Under the pieces are notes generated by a model that saw only the letters and a list, made by a program, of their open reading frames with translations, was not told the DNA's origin and searched no databases. From the NCBI RefSeq assembly GCF_901709675.1, contig NC_051090.1, forward strand, positions 8,077,842 through 8,141,841: DNA of 64,000 nt. The letters are read 5' to 3'. Shown here one piece after another: positions 29,463 through 42,400 of the stretch (position 1 is the first letter of the stretch; each line of letters begins with the position of its first letter). The stretch is from Syngnathus acus (Eukaryota; Chordata; Actinopteri; Syngnathiformes; Syngnathidae). The translations under genes were made by a program, and so were the position numbers.

Positions 29463-29994
29463 GTAACACCCCTCCCTCCCCCATTCTCCGCTACAGCTAA
29501 CCAGCGTTAGCGCGTTCCGAGCTCGGGAAGCCTTTTTTTTTTCTTCTCCCTTGCTCAACTCACATTGATTAACGCATCAAGTCATTTATTTGTGTGCACC
29601 ATCCAAGAATAAGCAGTCTGGCCTCGTCATATCTGGTTTACACTGCTTGTCATTCCGTATTTACACGTGCAATCGTGTTGGTAATGGGCGACTGAGATTT
29701 GTTTACCGTATTCACCTCATAATATACATCCGATTCTGATTTGGACTGTTTGCACGTTTTGCCATCTTCAAGAAATCAGTTACATCTACTGTATTTTAGA
29801 ATTGAAAGTCACTTGATTTTTAGTCATCTGCTCTCAGCTGTCATGTGCAGTGTAGCTTTCGCTTCCCTTATTTTTTCCTTTTTCCGCATTTATTGCACAT
29901 TGTGGCACAAAATTAATTCAGTCTGTTGGATGATGGCCGCACGTTGATTTCTGCATTACTCGTCTACAATAACTTAAGGCGCGTAGCTTAAGGT

Positions 29995-30144
<150 letters not shown>

Positions 30145-30426
30145 TCCTGTCACAATGACTGGCAGAATGAACAAAAAATTATGAATGTGTTTTCTGATCA
30201 ATTAAAGCAAAGATAATTGATAAAGATAATTTCCTCTGGCATATCACCACAAACTAAATTATAGTAAAGTAATGTACTCATATCTGCCTAAATTTCTTTA
30301 ATATGGAATTGATTAATCAATTTATCACCACTGAAGCAATAAAATGACAAATTGGCAATTATCTTGCCCTTGTGTATTCCTTACTTTTCCTTAAAGAAAA
30401 CAACAACACGCTGCATTAGTGTGTTT

Positions 30427-30450
30427 ATGAACGTGACGTGCAGCAGCTGA
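30427..30450 (+). promoter_or_regulatory. rnf13: Upstream ORF 1 of rnf13
   Basis: ATG at 30427 opens a seven-codon ORF (MNVTCSS) ending in TGA at 30448-30450, before the rnf13 start. It is in the mRNA only if the acceptor near 30396 is used. Confidence 0.4.
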
Positions 30451-30463
30451 AAGTTGCAACGTG

Positions 30464-30496
30464 ATGCCAAGATGCTGCTGTCCCTGGGAATGCTGA
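30464..30496 (+). promoter_or_regulatory. rnf13: Upstream ORF 2 of rnf13, overlapping the start codon
   Basis: ATG at 30464 opens a ten-codon ORF ([10 protein letters not shown]) in another frame that ends in TGA at 30494-30496, past the rnf13 ATG at 30472. An overlapping uORF of this type normally lowers initiation at the main start unless it is leaked past. Context: gtgATGc against caagATGc (A at -3) for the main start. Confidence 0.5.
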
Positions 30497-33400
30497 TGCT
30501 GTCGGCCACGCAGATCTATACCATCTTCACTGTCCAGCTCTTTGCTTTCCTCAACCTGCTGCCTGTGGAAGCTGATATTGCAGCTGTGAGTAACTCACAA
30601 TGCAAATGTCTTACGTAGGACTGCATTTGGTGATTTGTAGCCTTTTTATAATATGTCTTGGTAAATACGAATTTCTTAACCTTCTTTCAGTACTCATTTG
30701 ACAACAATTCAAAGACTTTTGATGACCTCCCATCGAGGTTTGGATACCGACTTCCTAGCGATGGATTGAAGGTGAGTTTGAAAGCATCTGAGGTATATAC
30801 AGATTAAACACCCAATCCGGAAAAAAAGAATCCCATATGAAATAATGGAAGCACAAAAAAATCTGTTCAATGGTCAGTCAACCTGGTGTCATCCAAAGAT
30901 CTTGATTAAATTAGCAGGAAACAGCTCCATTGGCTGTGAAATGCCAAAGCAACAAGTGGTCGTAACTCCCATCAAAGAAAAGCCAGTTTTGCAACATTTT
31001 TACTTTTTTGGAATTAGAAACATGCCCGCAGCACTGCATCTTGCATCACAAGGCAACACAAGACTGAGGATGCAAGTCGGGTCTAACAAAGCTTTCTCTG
31101 TTTTCACTTACACAACTGCTGCTGTTGCTGTGTATGCTTGCTACACGTTTCCAAAACAACACCACGAGTGTCAACCCACAGAACGCAATTTCCAACCTTT
31201 GTGGCATTTGGTTATTTTTGTTTAATGCTGTATGCATTGAAAACTGATGGCTGTGGTGACATCTCACCGCATCGAATCGAGTTTTTACCCCAGCTGCCTG
31301 GGCTTTCTCCAGTGACAAATACATATTACCAACCTCTAGCTTATTTTCACATCCTAACCAGCTGAAAAAGACATCAAGCTAGCTCCTGCTCAGTCGCTTA
31401 GCAACCAGCAGTAACGTTTCGACTGGGCTGCCGTCCCCGTTCCGTCCTCTGTGAAAACAAAGTGTGTAAGTGCCTTAACATGATTGTCCAGTGCAGCTAC
31501 ATGAACTCTTTGTATCATGCTCCCAGGCTCTTTCATACAGAGACCTCACATCAGAGCCGCATCAGAGCTACAGCAGAAGGTCCATAGTTAAGAGGAACTA
31601 CATGTGTCACACACAAGTCTGCAAAGGAGCAGTATTGGCCGCGACCGTGTGTGATTTTATACGGTGTCTAATGTGAAGAATCAAATACACATCAAGTTGG
31701 ACATTGCTTTCAATGCAACAATGGCGGGAGAAGTGAGTGTCAAAGTCCTAGCAGTACTGTTTTTCGTTTTAATTTTTCATTTAGACGTACAAAAAAGGGC
31801 TGCCATAAAGACAATAGAATTATTTTCATTCATGAAAGCAGCACTTCATACACTACAATGTTAATGTGGCGCATTCTGACGTCACCAAAAGCGAAGACCC
31901 AACTATTTTAGATGAAATGTATTCTAGTCATATTGACTTTGTCATTTAAAGTCAAATTTTCAGATCACTTGTCAGATGAATGTTTAGTACATTCACACTT
32001 CTGAGTTATCCACCCAAATGTGGCATATTTAGTTTTTATCAAAACAGGAAAATGGTTGTGGGTTTAATTTTGTTTTTTTCCCATGCAGTGTTTTTTTTTT
32101 TCTCTATAATGCAAGACTTTCCTACCCCCTCGTCATTTCCTTGCCACATCCTGTATGTCCTTATTTGGCCAACCAAGAGACCTTTGGCATATCGTCTCTA
32201 CCAACTGTAGAGCCTTATTTGGCCTACAGATGGGGTGCTTGCCATAGGTTCCACAGTCAGTAGGGCAATAAGGCAGTAGCACAGTGACGTCATGGAGCTC
32301 CAACAGTTCAGACAACAGTGGTGAGGGAGCCAGAGTGTTTGGTAATTACTCACATCCTGTGCTTGATGTGCAGTTTAGTGAGTTTATGCATGAAAAACTA
32401 CCTTAATGTAGTTAGATGAAATGTTCTGTGCGTGTGCACGTGTGTGATGTGAGAGAGGGGAAGTGCTGATTGAGATGGTGTTTTTTTTAGCCGTTATCTT
32501 GAAGGGTATTTGACTTCACCACACTTCCTGCACACTTCCTGTTGCATCTACACTTATTATGCAGCCTTATAAGCAGATCCTTTCTTCATTATTTGGCCTT
32601 GGCAAAATCCAGTCTAGTCCTTATTTTTCACCCTTTCTTTGGGATCATCTTCACCCCCATATTTGTCTCTCTGGTCTGGTCTGGTCTGGTCCCATTTTCA
32701 CCTCATCACTGTCAGTTTCTGTCTTAGGTTGTTCTCTCTGTCTCTTGCTATCACTTGTGAAACTTCACAAACTGTTGGAAACAACACAGACAGCTAGAGA
32801 GAGGAAATGATTCGAGATTTGATAACCAAACGATGGATCGATAAAGAACATGAACGGAAAGATTGTATGCAGAATCTCATAACTGTGACACAAATGGTAA
32901 CCACTAAATCCACCTGACCTTGACCAACATCCAAATTACAAGCATTTAAAATGAACCACTGTCCGCCGCTGTGTTTTGTGATCATCTTGAACCCAGCATT
33001 ACTGATGTGATAATGTCACAGATATTAATAATGTCATTCCCACAGGGTTTCCTGATTGGCGCACAGCCAGCAAATGCATGTCAGCCCATCGAGCCCCCGC
33101 CCAGGGACAACGCGACGGGCGCCTTCGTTGTCCTTATCAAGCGCTTTGACTGCAACTTCGATATTAAGGTTTGCTTTTTGTCGCTGCTTGGACAGAATGT
33201 GCCTGTGTGAAATGCAGCTGTGTCTTGACTTATGGCAAAAGATGATTTTCTATTATCATCCAATCTCGAGTAACACAGTTGTACAACATACAGTTTTTGT
33301 GCTTCAAAAAAACACTATATTAAATATATATTTTATTGTAATTGTATATATTATAGTCCCTTTTTCAATTAGTGGGGAAAACTGATTTAATATGAGGAAA

Positions 33401-36400
33401 ATGAGGTATGAGTTTGGTTATGGAACAAATTAAACTTCTAAGTCAATATACCACTGCACAATATATTTACTGCTACCTTGACTGAATTATGAGTTTTATT
33501 TTTATCAATCAGTAGATCCTTAAAGCAACTGCACACAAATTTCAAAGCTTTAACGTGTTGTTACTGAAAAGCAAATGCCTACGTGTTTAAAGATGGAAAA
33601 AAAAAAGTTATTTCAACAGCCGTGATGTTCCACTTGTCATTACACGGCGTTTGACGTATAGCTTGTCTAAAACGATAGCACAAAAACAGGAAGTGGGCTT
33701 CTCTGTCAAACTGACATATGCCATACATTTTTTTTTTTTTTTTGTTCGTGACTGACGAACGTATAAGTTAGGTGACTGCTGAATAACTTCAAATTCTTTC
33801 TTTTTTTTGGTATTAATTCAGGAAATCATAAAGATACCAATTAGAATTATTTTGATCAAATAAATAAATTTAACATTTTTAACACTGGCAAACCCTTGAA
33901 CACGAGGCATTTTTAAACACCAGTGAAAATGTTATATACCCAAAAAGGTTACCAAGTTCATCATAGACCCCCACCAATGCTAAAACTAGTTAAGTTTGGA
34001 TGAATACTTCCATACAAGCAATTAAAAAGTAAATTTTCCATAATCGACTCTTCCCTTTGTTCGTCTTTTACTTGCTTTTTCTTAATCATGCTCTGTCAAA
34101 AGTGATGTAAGAGGGACAGAGAGGCAGGAGAAGTGATTTTAAAGGAGTGGGAGAAAGGGTGCGGGTGAAGAACTGCCTGGAAGAGGAGGTGTGAATAATT
34201 GTTGAGAGCCGAACAGAGCAAGCTGCTTTTTGGCAGCCTCTCCCCATCCATCCCTGTCGCATCTGGGTTGCATCCACTCTTCAATTGCACCTTCTCACTT
34301 GGATGAGCTTCATCCAACCTCTCATCCATATTGTTCTGTTTTTGTTTTTGTTTTTTTAACACTCAGTTACAAGGTACTTTTGTTACAGCCTGTTTGGCCA
34401 TTTCACTCTTTTTGTCTTTTGTGACTGAACCGACCATACAGCCTTATAAGGTCCTACCACAGTACACAGACATGCTTTTTGCGTGTCTTTTGCCTGTGAG
34501 GACATTTATTGTTCCAAACCATTTACTCAAGGCCCCCACCCCCATCCTCACCAGACTACTCCTGCACACACACAAAATGGCCTCACATTCCTAAAAATCT
34601 TTCTAAGACCAAGAACTACCTGAAACTCAGACACATATGTAATATAACCAGTTGTGTGCACAGACACATCACACACGCACATGATCGTTGTCATTTAAAC
34701 TCCTCACCCCTTTACTAAGATCAGTGCTTTTGCGTCTATTTATAGTCTGCTATTGGATGGATGAAAACTTTGACAAAAACACTCAGAGAGATTAGCGCCT
34801 CTATATGCAGTGTGCATATTTTTCATCTTTTTGTATATGTTGCTGCACCGTTTGTTGTAAAATATTTGTGTAAAAGTTTGCTCTGCTACTGCCATGCTAT
34901 TTCCTAGCCTCCTTGGTGCATCTTGTGTGTGAGCTTTAAGCTTGCAGCTGTGTTTGTATTTGTATTAATATTCTAGATGTGTATTTTTCTTTGTGTTTAG
35001 TTTCACAGTAAACTTGGAAGCGAGCGTACATTTTTTGCTGCTTGCTATGTGGCAAAAGACACAGCATGCAATATCTATATTTTGTCACACCTATTATGCA
35101 TGTCAGCATTCAACATGCCATGCCCATGTTATTTCCATAGAGCCTCCCCCTAATACATAAGCTGTTAGCACCCATAGTATATTTGTTGCTTTAATGGACA
35201 ATAAAAGAGACTTGTGCCCACTTAACCTTCTATGAAGTGTGAGCACTTACACGTAAGCGCTCGTGTGTGTGTGCGTGCGTGCGTGCGTGCGTGTGTGGTG
35301 CTATCAGAGAGAAGAGGTCGAATGTCAAGAGAAAGCATTTGAGTTGGGGAGGGGAGAATTGGATCAAGTGAGGGGGTGACACTCTTTACCGTGTGTGTGT
35401 GCGTGTGCATGTGTGTGTGCGAGCGAGAGAGAGAAAAGGCGATGGCATTCCTCCTGATTCCTTTTTAGAAAACAAATCTCCAGAGAAAGAGGTCTCACAC
35501 TTCCTGTCTGCTGAGATTTTTGGATGTATTTGCAAGAGGCGGGGCAGCGCATGGCATCATTGACCTCTATGCGGGGGGGGGAGGGGTGAACAGGAAACTG
35601 GATACCCCACCGCCTCCCTTCGTTCATTGTCTGAGTCTTTGCAGACTGACACTCTGTTTGTTGCCCCTGCATGCATTTTCAAGTCTATACACATTGAGAC
35701 ATAATGTTCTAGTTATGCAACACATAGATACGAGGCCAAAGGTTTTGACACACACATTTGCTGGCACTAGACTGACAATCTAGCTAGAGTCGTCAGATGT
35801 CTCAGAGCCTATCCTGAATGATTTTTATCTTGTGATATGGGCTGTGTTTAGTTTTTTTTCCCTCCATGATCTACTCAGAAAATGGTCACAGCCTGCAATT
35901 GTAAATATTAAACCTGATTGGATTTCTGATTGTGTGTGGTAAATACTGGTGGAGCGATTGTGACGTAAAATCGAACTTTAGCCAATTAGGAAGCAACTTG
36001 AATTTTTTAAATAACTAGATAAGCCTAAATTCTGTTCTTCTCTTACTGTTTCCTTTTTATTTTTCAGTAGTCCTGATATCTGCCTGTCACAAATCACTTT
36101 TGGTCCTCTAATCACACCACATACTAAAAGGTTGGTTCCAAAGGCCAAGCCCTTATTGATGACCAAATACCATCCCTTGTCTTCTCTGGACAAACTTATT
36201 TTCCAGGAAGTGACTTCCTCCAGTCCCTTAACCTGAATAGCTGTTTGTCACTGTGAGAAATAGCATCTTTGTTACTCTTCTTGACAGCAGGCCACCCTTG
36301 AAGTCGTGTCGTCACTGTGGGCGCTGACATTTCTGAACAAGTTCTGCACTTGCGCTGGCCCCAATCTTGCAGCTGAATCACCTGACACTTTGGAAACTTT

Positions 36401-39400
36401 GTTTGCACTTCTCTTGCTGGGTTTCTCTTTAAAAGACTTTGATGAGCCAATAATTAGCGGATTTAACGGTGTCTTGCCTGGGAATGCCATTTCAGCTTAC
36501 AGTGGTTAACAGAGGAAGTTGAATGATTTCAAGCACTGTTTTTAATTATACAGGACAATTTTTAGTGAGTGTAAAAATGTGATTAATTATGGTAACATAA
36601 ATGCAGTGAAAGACTTTTAATAACTCTCAAGGTGGCGCTCGCTCTCTTCCTCTCTCATTCTCGCTTACCCCTAAAGGGGCCGCACCCAGTGAAGTAATAA
36701 ACGAATCAATCACACTGCTCGCTATAAAGCTTTTCATTCTGAATATCAGAGTAGTTTTTATCAAATGAAATCATGCAATGATCGCTAGCCACAGCACGTT
36801 TCAACATGACAATATGGCCCATCGAGATGTTAGCAGGGTAAAAAAAATTAAAAAGAGTACTTAGGCATATCTTTGCTTTGGGCGTGGCGGTGTTACTTCC
36901 TCACAAGTCAAATTCCTTGTTTGGCACGCTCAAACATGGCGAATAAAAACTCTTGAATCTTGTCTTTTTTTTTTTACCAGCAGAAATAACATGTTTGAAA
37001 CACTGGCTGACTAAGGTGTAATTTTTTCAGCACCAGTTTTATCACCATTTGAGTTGACCATTTCTTATCTTGAAAAAAAACTTATCTTACATTGTCTGCT
37101 GGTTGGAAGGCAAATTCTGTTTGTGCCTCACTGACCTCACAGCCCTGGAGCTATGCACAATAACAAACACCACACGTACAGAGCTAGCTTTATTAACTTG
37201 ATGAGCTAGCTTTCCGCACGCAGTCTCATGACTACGGCTGACTGAATGTATGACTGCTGAATGTTTGTGGGTGCTGATTCTTCAAGTTGTCCATTTGTCT
37301 TGCAATGTGTTGTGGCAATAAACAGCACAGACTGCTCCACATATGAAAACACACACTGTCACGGGTACAGTGTTTCTCTAAATCACAGGTGTCAAACTCA
37401 AGGCCCGGGGGCCCAGATTCGGCCCCGCCACATCATTTTATGTGGCCCGCGAAGACAAATTGTGCATCAAATTCGTGTGTCACTACTAGAATTGCAAATT
37501 GTCTTCACTTTTAATATTTTATTTTTATATTTGACCAGTTTTTACTCCTCTGATTTGAAAACGAGTTATTTGTCAGTTTGTTTTGTAGCTTTTACTGTAT
37601 ATAATATGAGGTGCTCATACATTTATTTGGGTTGACAGTCATAATGGCCCCCCGAAAGAAGCTCTGACTACAATGCGGCCCGCGAAAAAAACGAGTTTGA
37701 TACCCCTGCTCTAAATATTTCCAATTTCCACAGCATGTTTTTTATATATAAGACATACGTCCTTGTACTTAAAACAAGTCAGCCTTTGTCTTATGTATTG
37801 AGGATAATGTGTCGTGCCAAATCTGATAAGCGAATGATCTATTTGGGCACTCGATATGATAATGAACACAACAGCTTCTCTCCCTAAGACATGTGTGAAA
37901 GAAAGAGAACTTGCTGGTGCCAGGTTCATTCAAATCTGTTACAGCTCTCTATGGTTACACAGCAAACAAAATGATCATCTCGCACACAATAAAATAACTT
38001 TGCAGCTGTGCAGGATTATCATTGAGCTGGACTCCTCCCCTGCAGTGTGCAAGTTTATTGAACGCTTTATCTAATCAGCCGTCCGGACCTTGGTGCTAGA
38101 AACCTTTTGTGAGATTCCTCTGAAACCCAAGGAGAGGGTGGGGAATGGGGGTTGGGTGCTTCGGAGGAAGACAAGTGAGGGAATGGCAGAAAAGGGGGGG
38201 CGGGGGGGGGGGGGTGCTTAGACGGGAGGCAAGGAAGAAAGGCTTGAGTGTAGTGACATCAGAGTTGTGGCTGGGCAGATGTAAGGATGTAGTCAGAAAG
38301 GATGAGTGGATATTTATTATTATATCCGCTTTCAGTCACTCCCCTCCTGTTTGCATTCTTGAAATTAGTCAGAGAAGAGAGAAATGCCTTATGGTTAACA
38401 AACGTACCAACTTTACAAATCTATCACCAAATTCATTTTTTATGCAAGCAAAACGGTGCAATCAGGGTAAAAAATACACAGGGAATGAATTGAGAGAATG
38501 TGAGTGGAATGAGAATAAGGGGAGGGATTTGATAGTATGGTATAACAAAACAGGACATGTGGCAAACTGCTTTAGCTGCAGTGATGCATCAGGGAAGAAA
38601 GAGATCTTGTTGAGTGGAGGGATCTGCGGTTATTGACACACACACACACAAAGTGCTGATGTAGCAATGATCGATGAGGCCATCTATTTCTACACAGGTG
38701 TTGCTATAAAACACTGGAACGGCAGTTACTCTGCAGATGGTGTCGTTTTCCTCCGGTTCCCAAATTTGTCTCGGTTAGTTGGTCATTCATCAGTGTGTTA
38801 AAAACTTATCAATACAGATTTTACCTTTAGCCGTGTTTTTAGTCTTTATGGAACCCATATGGTCTTGTCTGTGGGCAGAAGATGAGTGTGGAGAAATTAA
38901 TTTACTTTAGAGCATTTTATTTCTGCTGGTTAGGGTTAGGACTTTTGGGCAGAGTGTGAAGAAGAAGGGAGTCCGAATACAATCAATTTCAGAATTCTAT
39001 TCAGGTGAATTTGTGGGAAACACTGCAGCTGGAATGTTTTCAGTGATGTCAGCAAATTACGACTGACTGGAAAATGTGCAAAAAATGCAAAATATCCCGT
39101 GGATCTGATCTGGGTCAAGTCTAATCACATCTGTCCAGCAAGCAGACCTTTCCTGATTTCTACTTAGTTTTTTGTGGGAAACGGTGTCGCTTGAAAGGAG
39201 CTCTTGAAAGAATCTCAAAGAATTGTTCGTATCATGTAGGGCCCATTCATTGCGCAACTTGTATTGCATGCTTGTTTCACCCGTGCGAGCACTTTGATAC
39301 AAAGTCTATACCAATCACTTTCCTAACTCAAACACAAATGAAAGAGTTGGGCCTTGAGTATGAGTAATCTCTCACTCATAAATTGTACAATAATGAATGA

Positions 39401-42400
39401 TTGTTTCTCCCAGCAGTTAATGAGGATAATTGCCACTTTGCATATTATAAACTTGAAGAACCTGAAGAACTTAAATGTGTGCACCCAAGCGTGCGCACTT
39501 TAATACTTGAGTGACTTGAGTTTTTTTTTTTTTTAAAGTTCAAAGACCGTGCTAAAAATAGAATTACTTTCATAATAATAAGTCTACGACGAGGCAGTGG
39601 CCTGTCAGTACTTCTCTGGTAGGGCATGTAATTGTTGATATTGGGAGAAAATATGCATTGTGTTGTATTCCAGTTTAATCAGTGTTTTTTTTTTTTTTTT
39701 TTTTAGATACATTCAGTCAGCCTGAATGTGGTTCTGCCCTCCAAACTGTTTTATAAATGTCCTGTAGAGTTCAGCAGAATCAAGTGGTGTGTCAATGTGT
39801 CCACATTTGGTGAAAAAGGGGTTAGACTAGTGCCTTTGGCTAGACTTTTTTTTTTTAATGTAAATAACTTTCATAAAAGCTTATATAAGTAGTCCACATA
39901 ATAATGGGCTCTTTGAAAAATTTATTTGAAGTTAAATTGCATGTTTTGACAAAATGTCATCAAAGCGTTTTACATTAAAAGCAGTGTAATTCATTCATTA
40001 ATGGTAAAAAGTGCAATCTTTGTGTTAGCTTGTCTCCAATGCAGATGAAAGTAGATCGGGGGGGAGGGGGAGAAGCACAAGCCCGAATGTGGTAATGAAT
40101 AACCAAGCTAGGGAAACCGGTTAGTCTGTCAAGCGAGGTATGTCCTAGTTTGACAGACTTTAGAAATGTAAATGATCCCATGTCTTCCCAGCTGCGGGTT
40201 CTCAGAAACATTGTTCACTAACTTTACGCTAAAGATATGTAGCACGAGCGACTATATGAGTGGAAGAGCAATGCAGAAATGCGTGACAGTTTCTAGTCCC
40301 ACATGCATTATCTTCCCCTCTTTTGAGACCTTGCACTTCTCTTTTCTTATTCTCTCACTTCTGCTCTCCTTTTTGAGCCCTCCCCCCTTTTAGTCTCAGG
40401 AATGTATCAAATGTCCATATTTCTGCAGTGGCTGAATTCCTCTTGCACAGACAGATCGCACAAACGGTGCTTTTGTAATCTAACGAATGACAAAAGACAA
40501 TAATGGTATGCAAATGACCATTCTCTGTCACTGTTTCATCACTAATCTAATCTTTATGCAGTCTATGGATTGATACAATGCTTAGGGTGCTAGAGTCAGC
40601 TCTTCTTATCACACAAATCCAATAATTGTCCGTGCATGTCCCTCCTCCAGATAGTGGCTATTGATCCATCCAAACAATACACCTTCATAGGCAAACACAT
40701 CCAGTCACATTGGTTCGACTGCCATACACACCGATTCAACATATGCGTGCACGCTCATAGAATCACAATGACATGACGCAGACAAAAGACAGGGCTGTTC
40801 TGCCTTAAGCGTCACACATGCCCAGTTGGCTCGTCACAGATCTAAATGGATTGTCTTGCATGGTGGCAGAGTTATTTTACGGTGAGAAGCTGGTTTGAGC
40901 TACAGTGGACAGCTCCAGTGTCAAAGCATTGCGGGTTTTTTTTTTCCTAGAATCAGAATCTGAAGATTTGAGATGATAAACTTGGTCATTCTATGATACA
41001 TATATATATATATATATATACACACACCATGTAAGTCAAGAGAAGATACATGTCAACATGAGTGTCACTACTTTCATTGTCAGTCATCTGTCATAATAAT
41101 AAACAAAGGTTGTCAACGTTGAGTTCATTCCAACAAATTGATAGTCCTTCCTTCTTTTTGTTCATCTTCATTAGAAAGTCAATGGGGGAGGTGTGGAAAA
41201 TAAATACAAGTTTCAAAGGACAGTGAATCATCAGTTGTTTGACTGCTTAGTTCCAAGTCTATCAAGGCAAGAACACAAATGTATTATTACAAGATTATTT
41301 TGTCACATCCTATTTCCTTCTCAACATCTGCTGTCAGCGAGCCCATTATAACAATAGCTAAACAGGATACCACAGCTTCTGTCCTGAATGGGAGCCCATT
41401 CATTCATTACGTTTCCTGCACATCCATGATGCAGCAAACATGGGCAGCTGAGATGCTGCACCCCCAAACATCCTTTATAAAATGCTTTTTTTTTAATTGC
41501 ACACCACTGTAGTAATTTAATAGGGTACACTAAGGTACATGAGGTCTTGGATTTCTCAAGTCCACCATCATTTCCGTGGTCTTTGTGGTGGACTCTCAGA
41601 CTAGATGACAAAGTCCTGACTCAGTGTCCTTTACTCTTCACCTTGGCCAGTTCGACTGGATGGCGTTTGAGGAGTCCCAAAATTTGGTTCGCCTTTGTGA
41701 GAACGCCGTGCAAAGGGGAAGAGCACCAAACCGTTATTTTATGACCGAACACAGTCCAAACCGTCACTTCATGATAGAACACAGTCATAAAAGGAAGTAA
41801 TCATAAAATTACTTCAAATGAAATTTATATGTGGGGAGATCATAGCTAATGTTAGTATGTCAAGCTCCACCCACCACACATGTTGAAGTCCTGTTTTTCT
41901 TGCCGTATGAAATACCCGTGGTCGTTCTTGAATGAAAGTCTGTTTGGGGTTTTAGATGAACCTGCATGGGCAAGTTGTGTGTTTATCGTATCCGAGGGAA
42001 TGCTATGGGCCTTGGGTGTGTGTGAAGCAAGCATGTTGTTTCTTGTAAAGACTCTTGGGGAATGGGCTGCTTGCACCACCATGTCACCATTCTACTTCAT
42101 TCTCTGCAACATGTGATAATACATTTAGATGGTTCCAGCTGGAACATAACAAAATGAGGGAAGCTTTCTAGATGCACTCCAGATGAATCTGCTAACCAGG
42201 ATGCAAATGTTGTCTTCTCCCAGGTCCTCAATGCACAGAAAGCTGGGTACAAGGCAGCCATTGTTCACAATGTGGACTCCGATGACTTGATCAGCATGGG
42301 CTCCAACGATTGTAAGTTTCCTCAACAGCTACCTGCTTACAAAGCCCGAGAAGAGTTGAGGAATCCCTATCAAGTCCCAAGATGTTTCCCGGAATGTTGC

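Larger units (their letters stand above)
28050..29470. promoter_or_regulatory. Divergent promoter interval between ppp1r2 and rnf13
   Basis: ppp1r2 starts on the minus strand at 28049, and the likely rnf13 leader exon ends near 29462 on the plus strand. Between them lie CpG-containing stretches near both genes, a CCAAT box (29223-29227), an ETS-like tttccggaaa (about 29188-29197) and a TCACGTG E-box (about 29158-29164). The exact start sites cannot be read from the sequence. Two diverged copies of a ~125-bp segment lie in the middle. Confidence 0.5.
33169..42223 (+). other. rnf13: rnf13 intron 3
   Basis: 9.1-kb intron splitting the PA domain. It holds a hAT-like MITE (37384-37708), GT/GC-rich microsatellites (about 35262-35298), a G run (about 38194-38213), an AT/CA run (40998-41026) and a 30-bp tandem pair (41726-41785). 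No exon was recognised. Confidence 0.8.

Noticed and set aside
30845-31225. 126-codon open frame on the plus strand in rnf13 intron 2
   Set aside because: No family resemblance, no start context, and the flanking exons splice cleanly across it.
38145-38636. 163-codon open frame on the plus strand
   Set aside because: It runs through a G-rich low-complexity patch in rnf13 intron 3 and shows no domain; probably chance.
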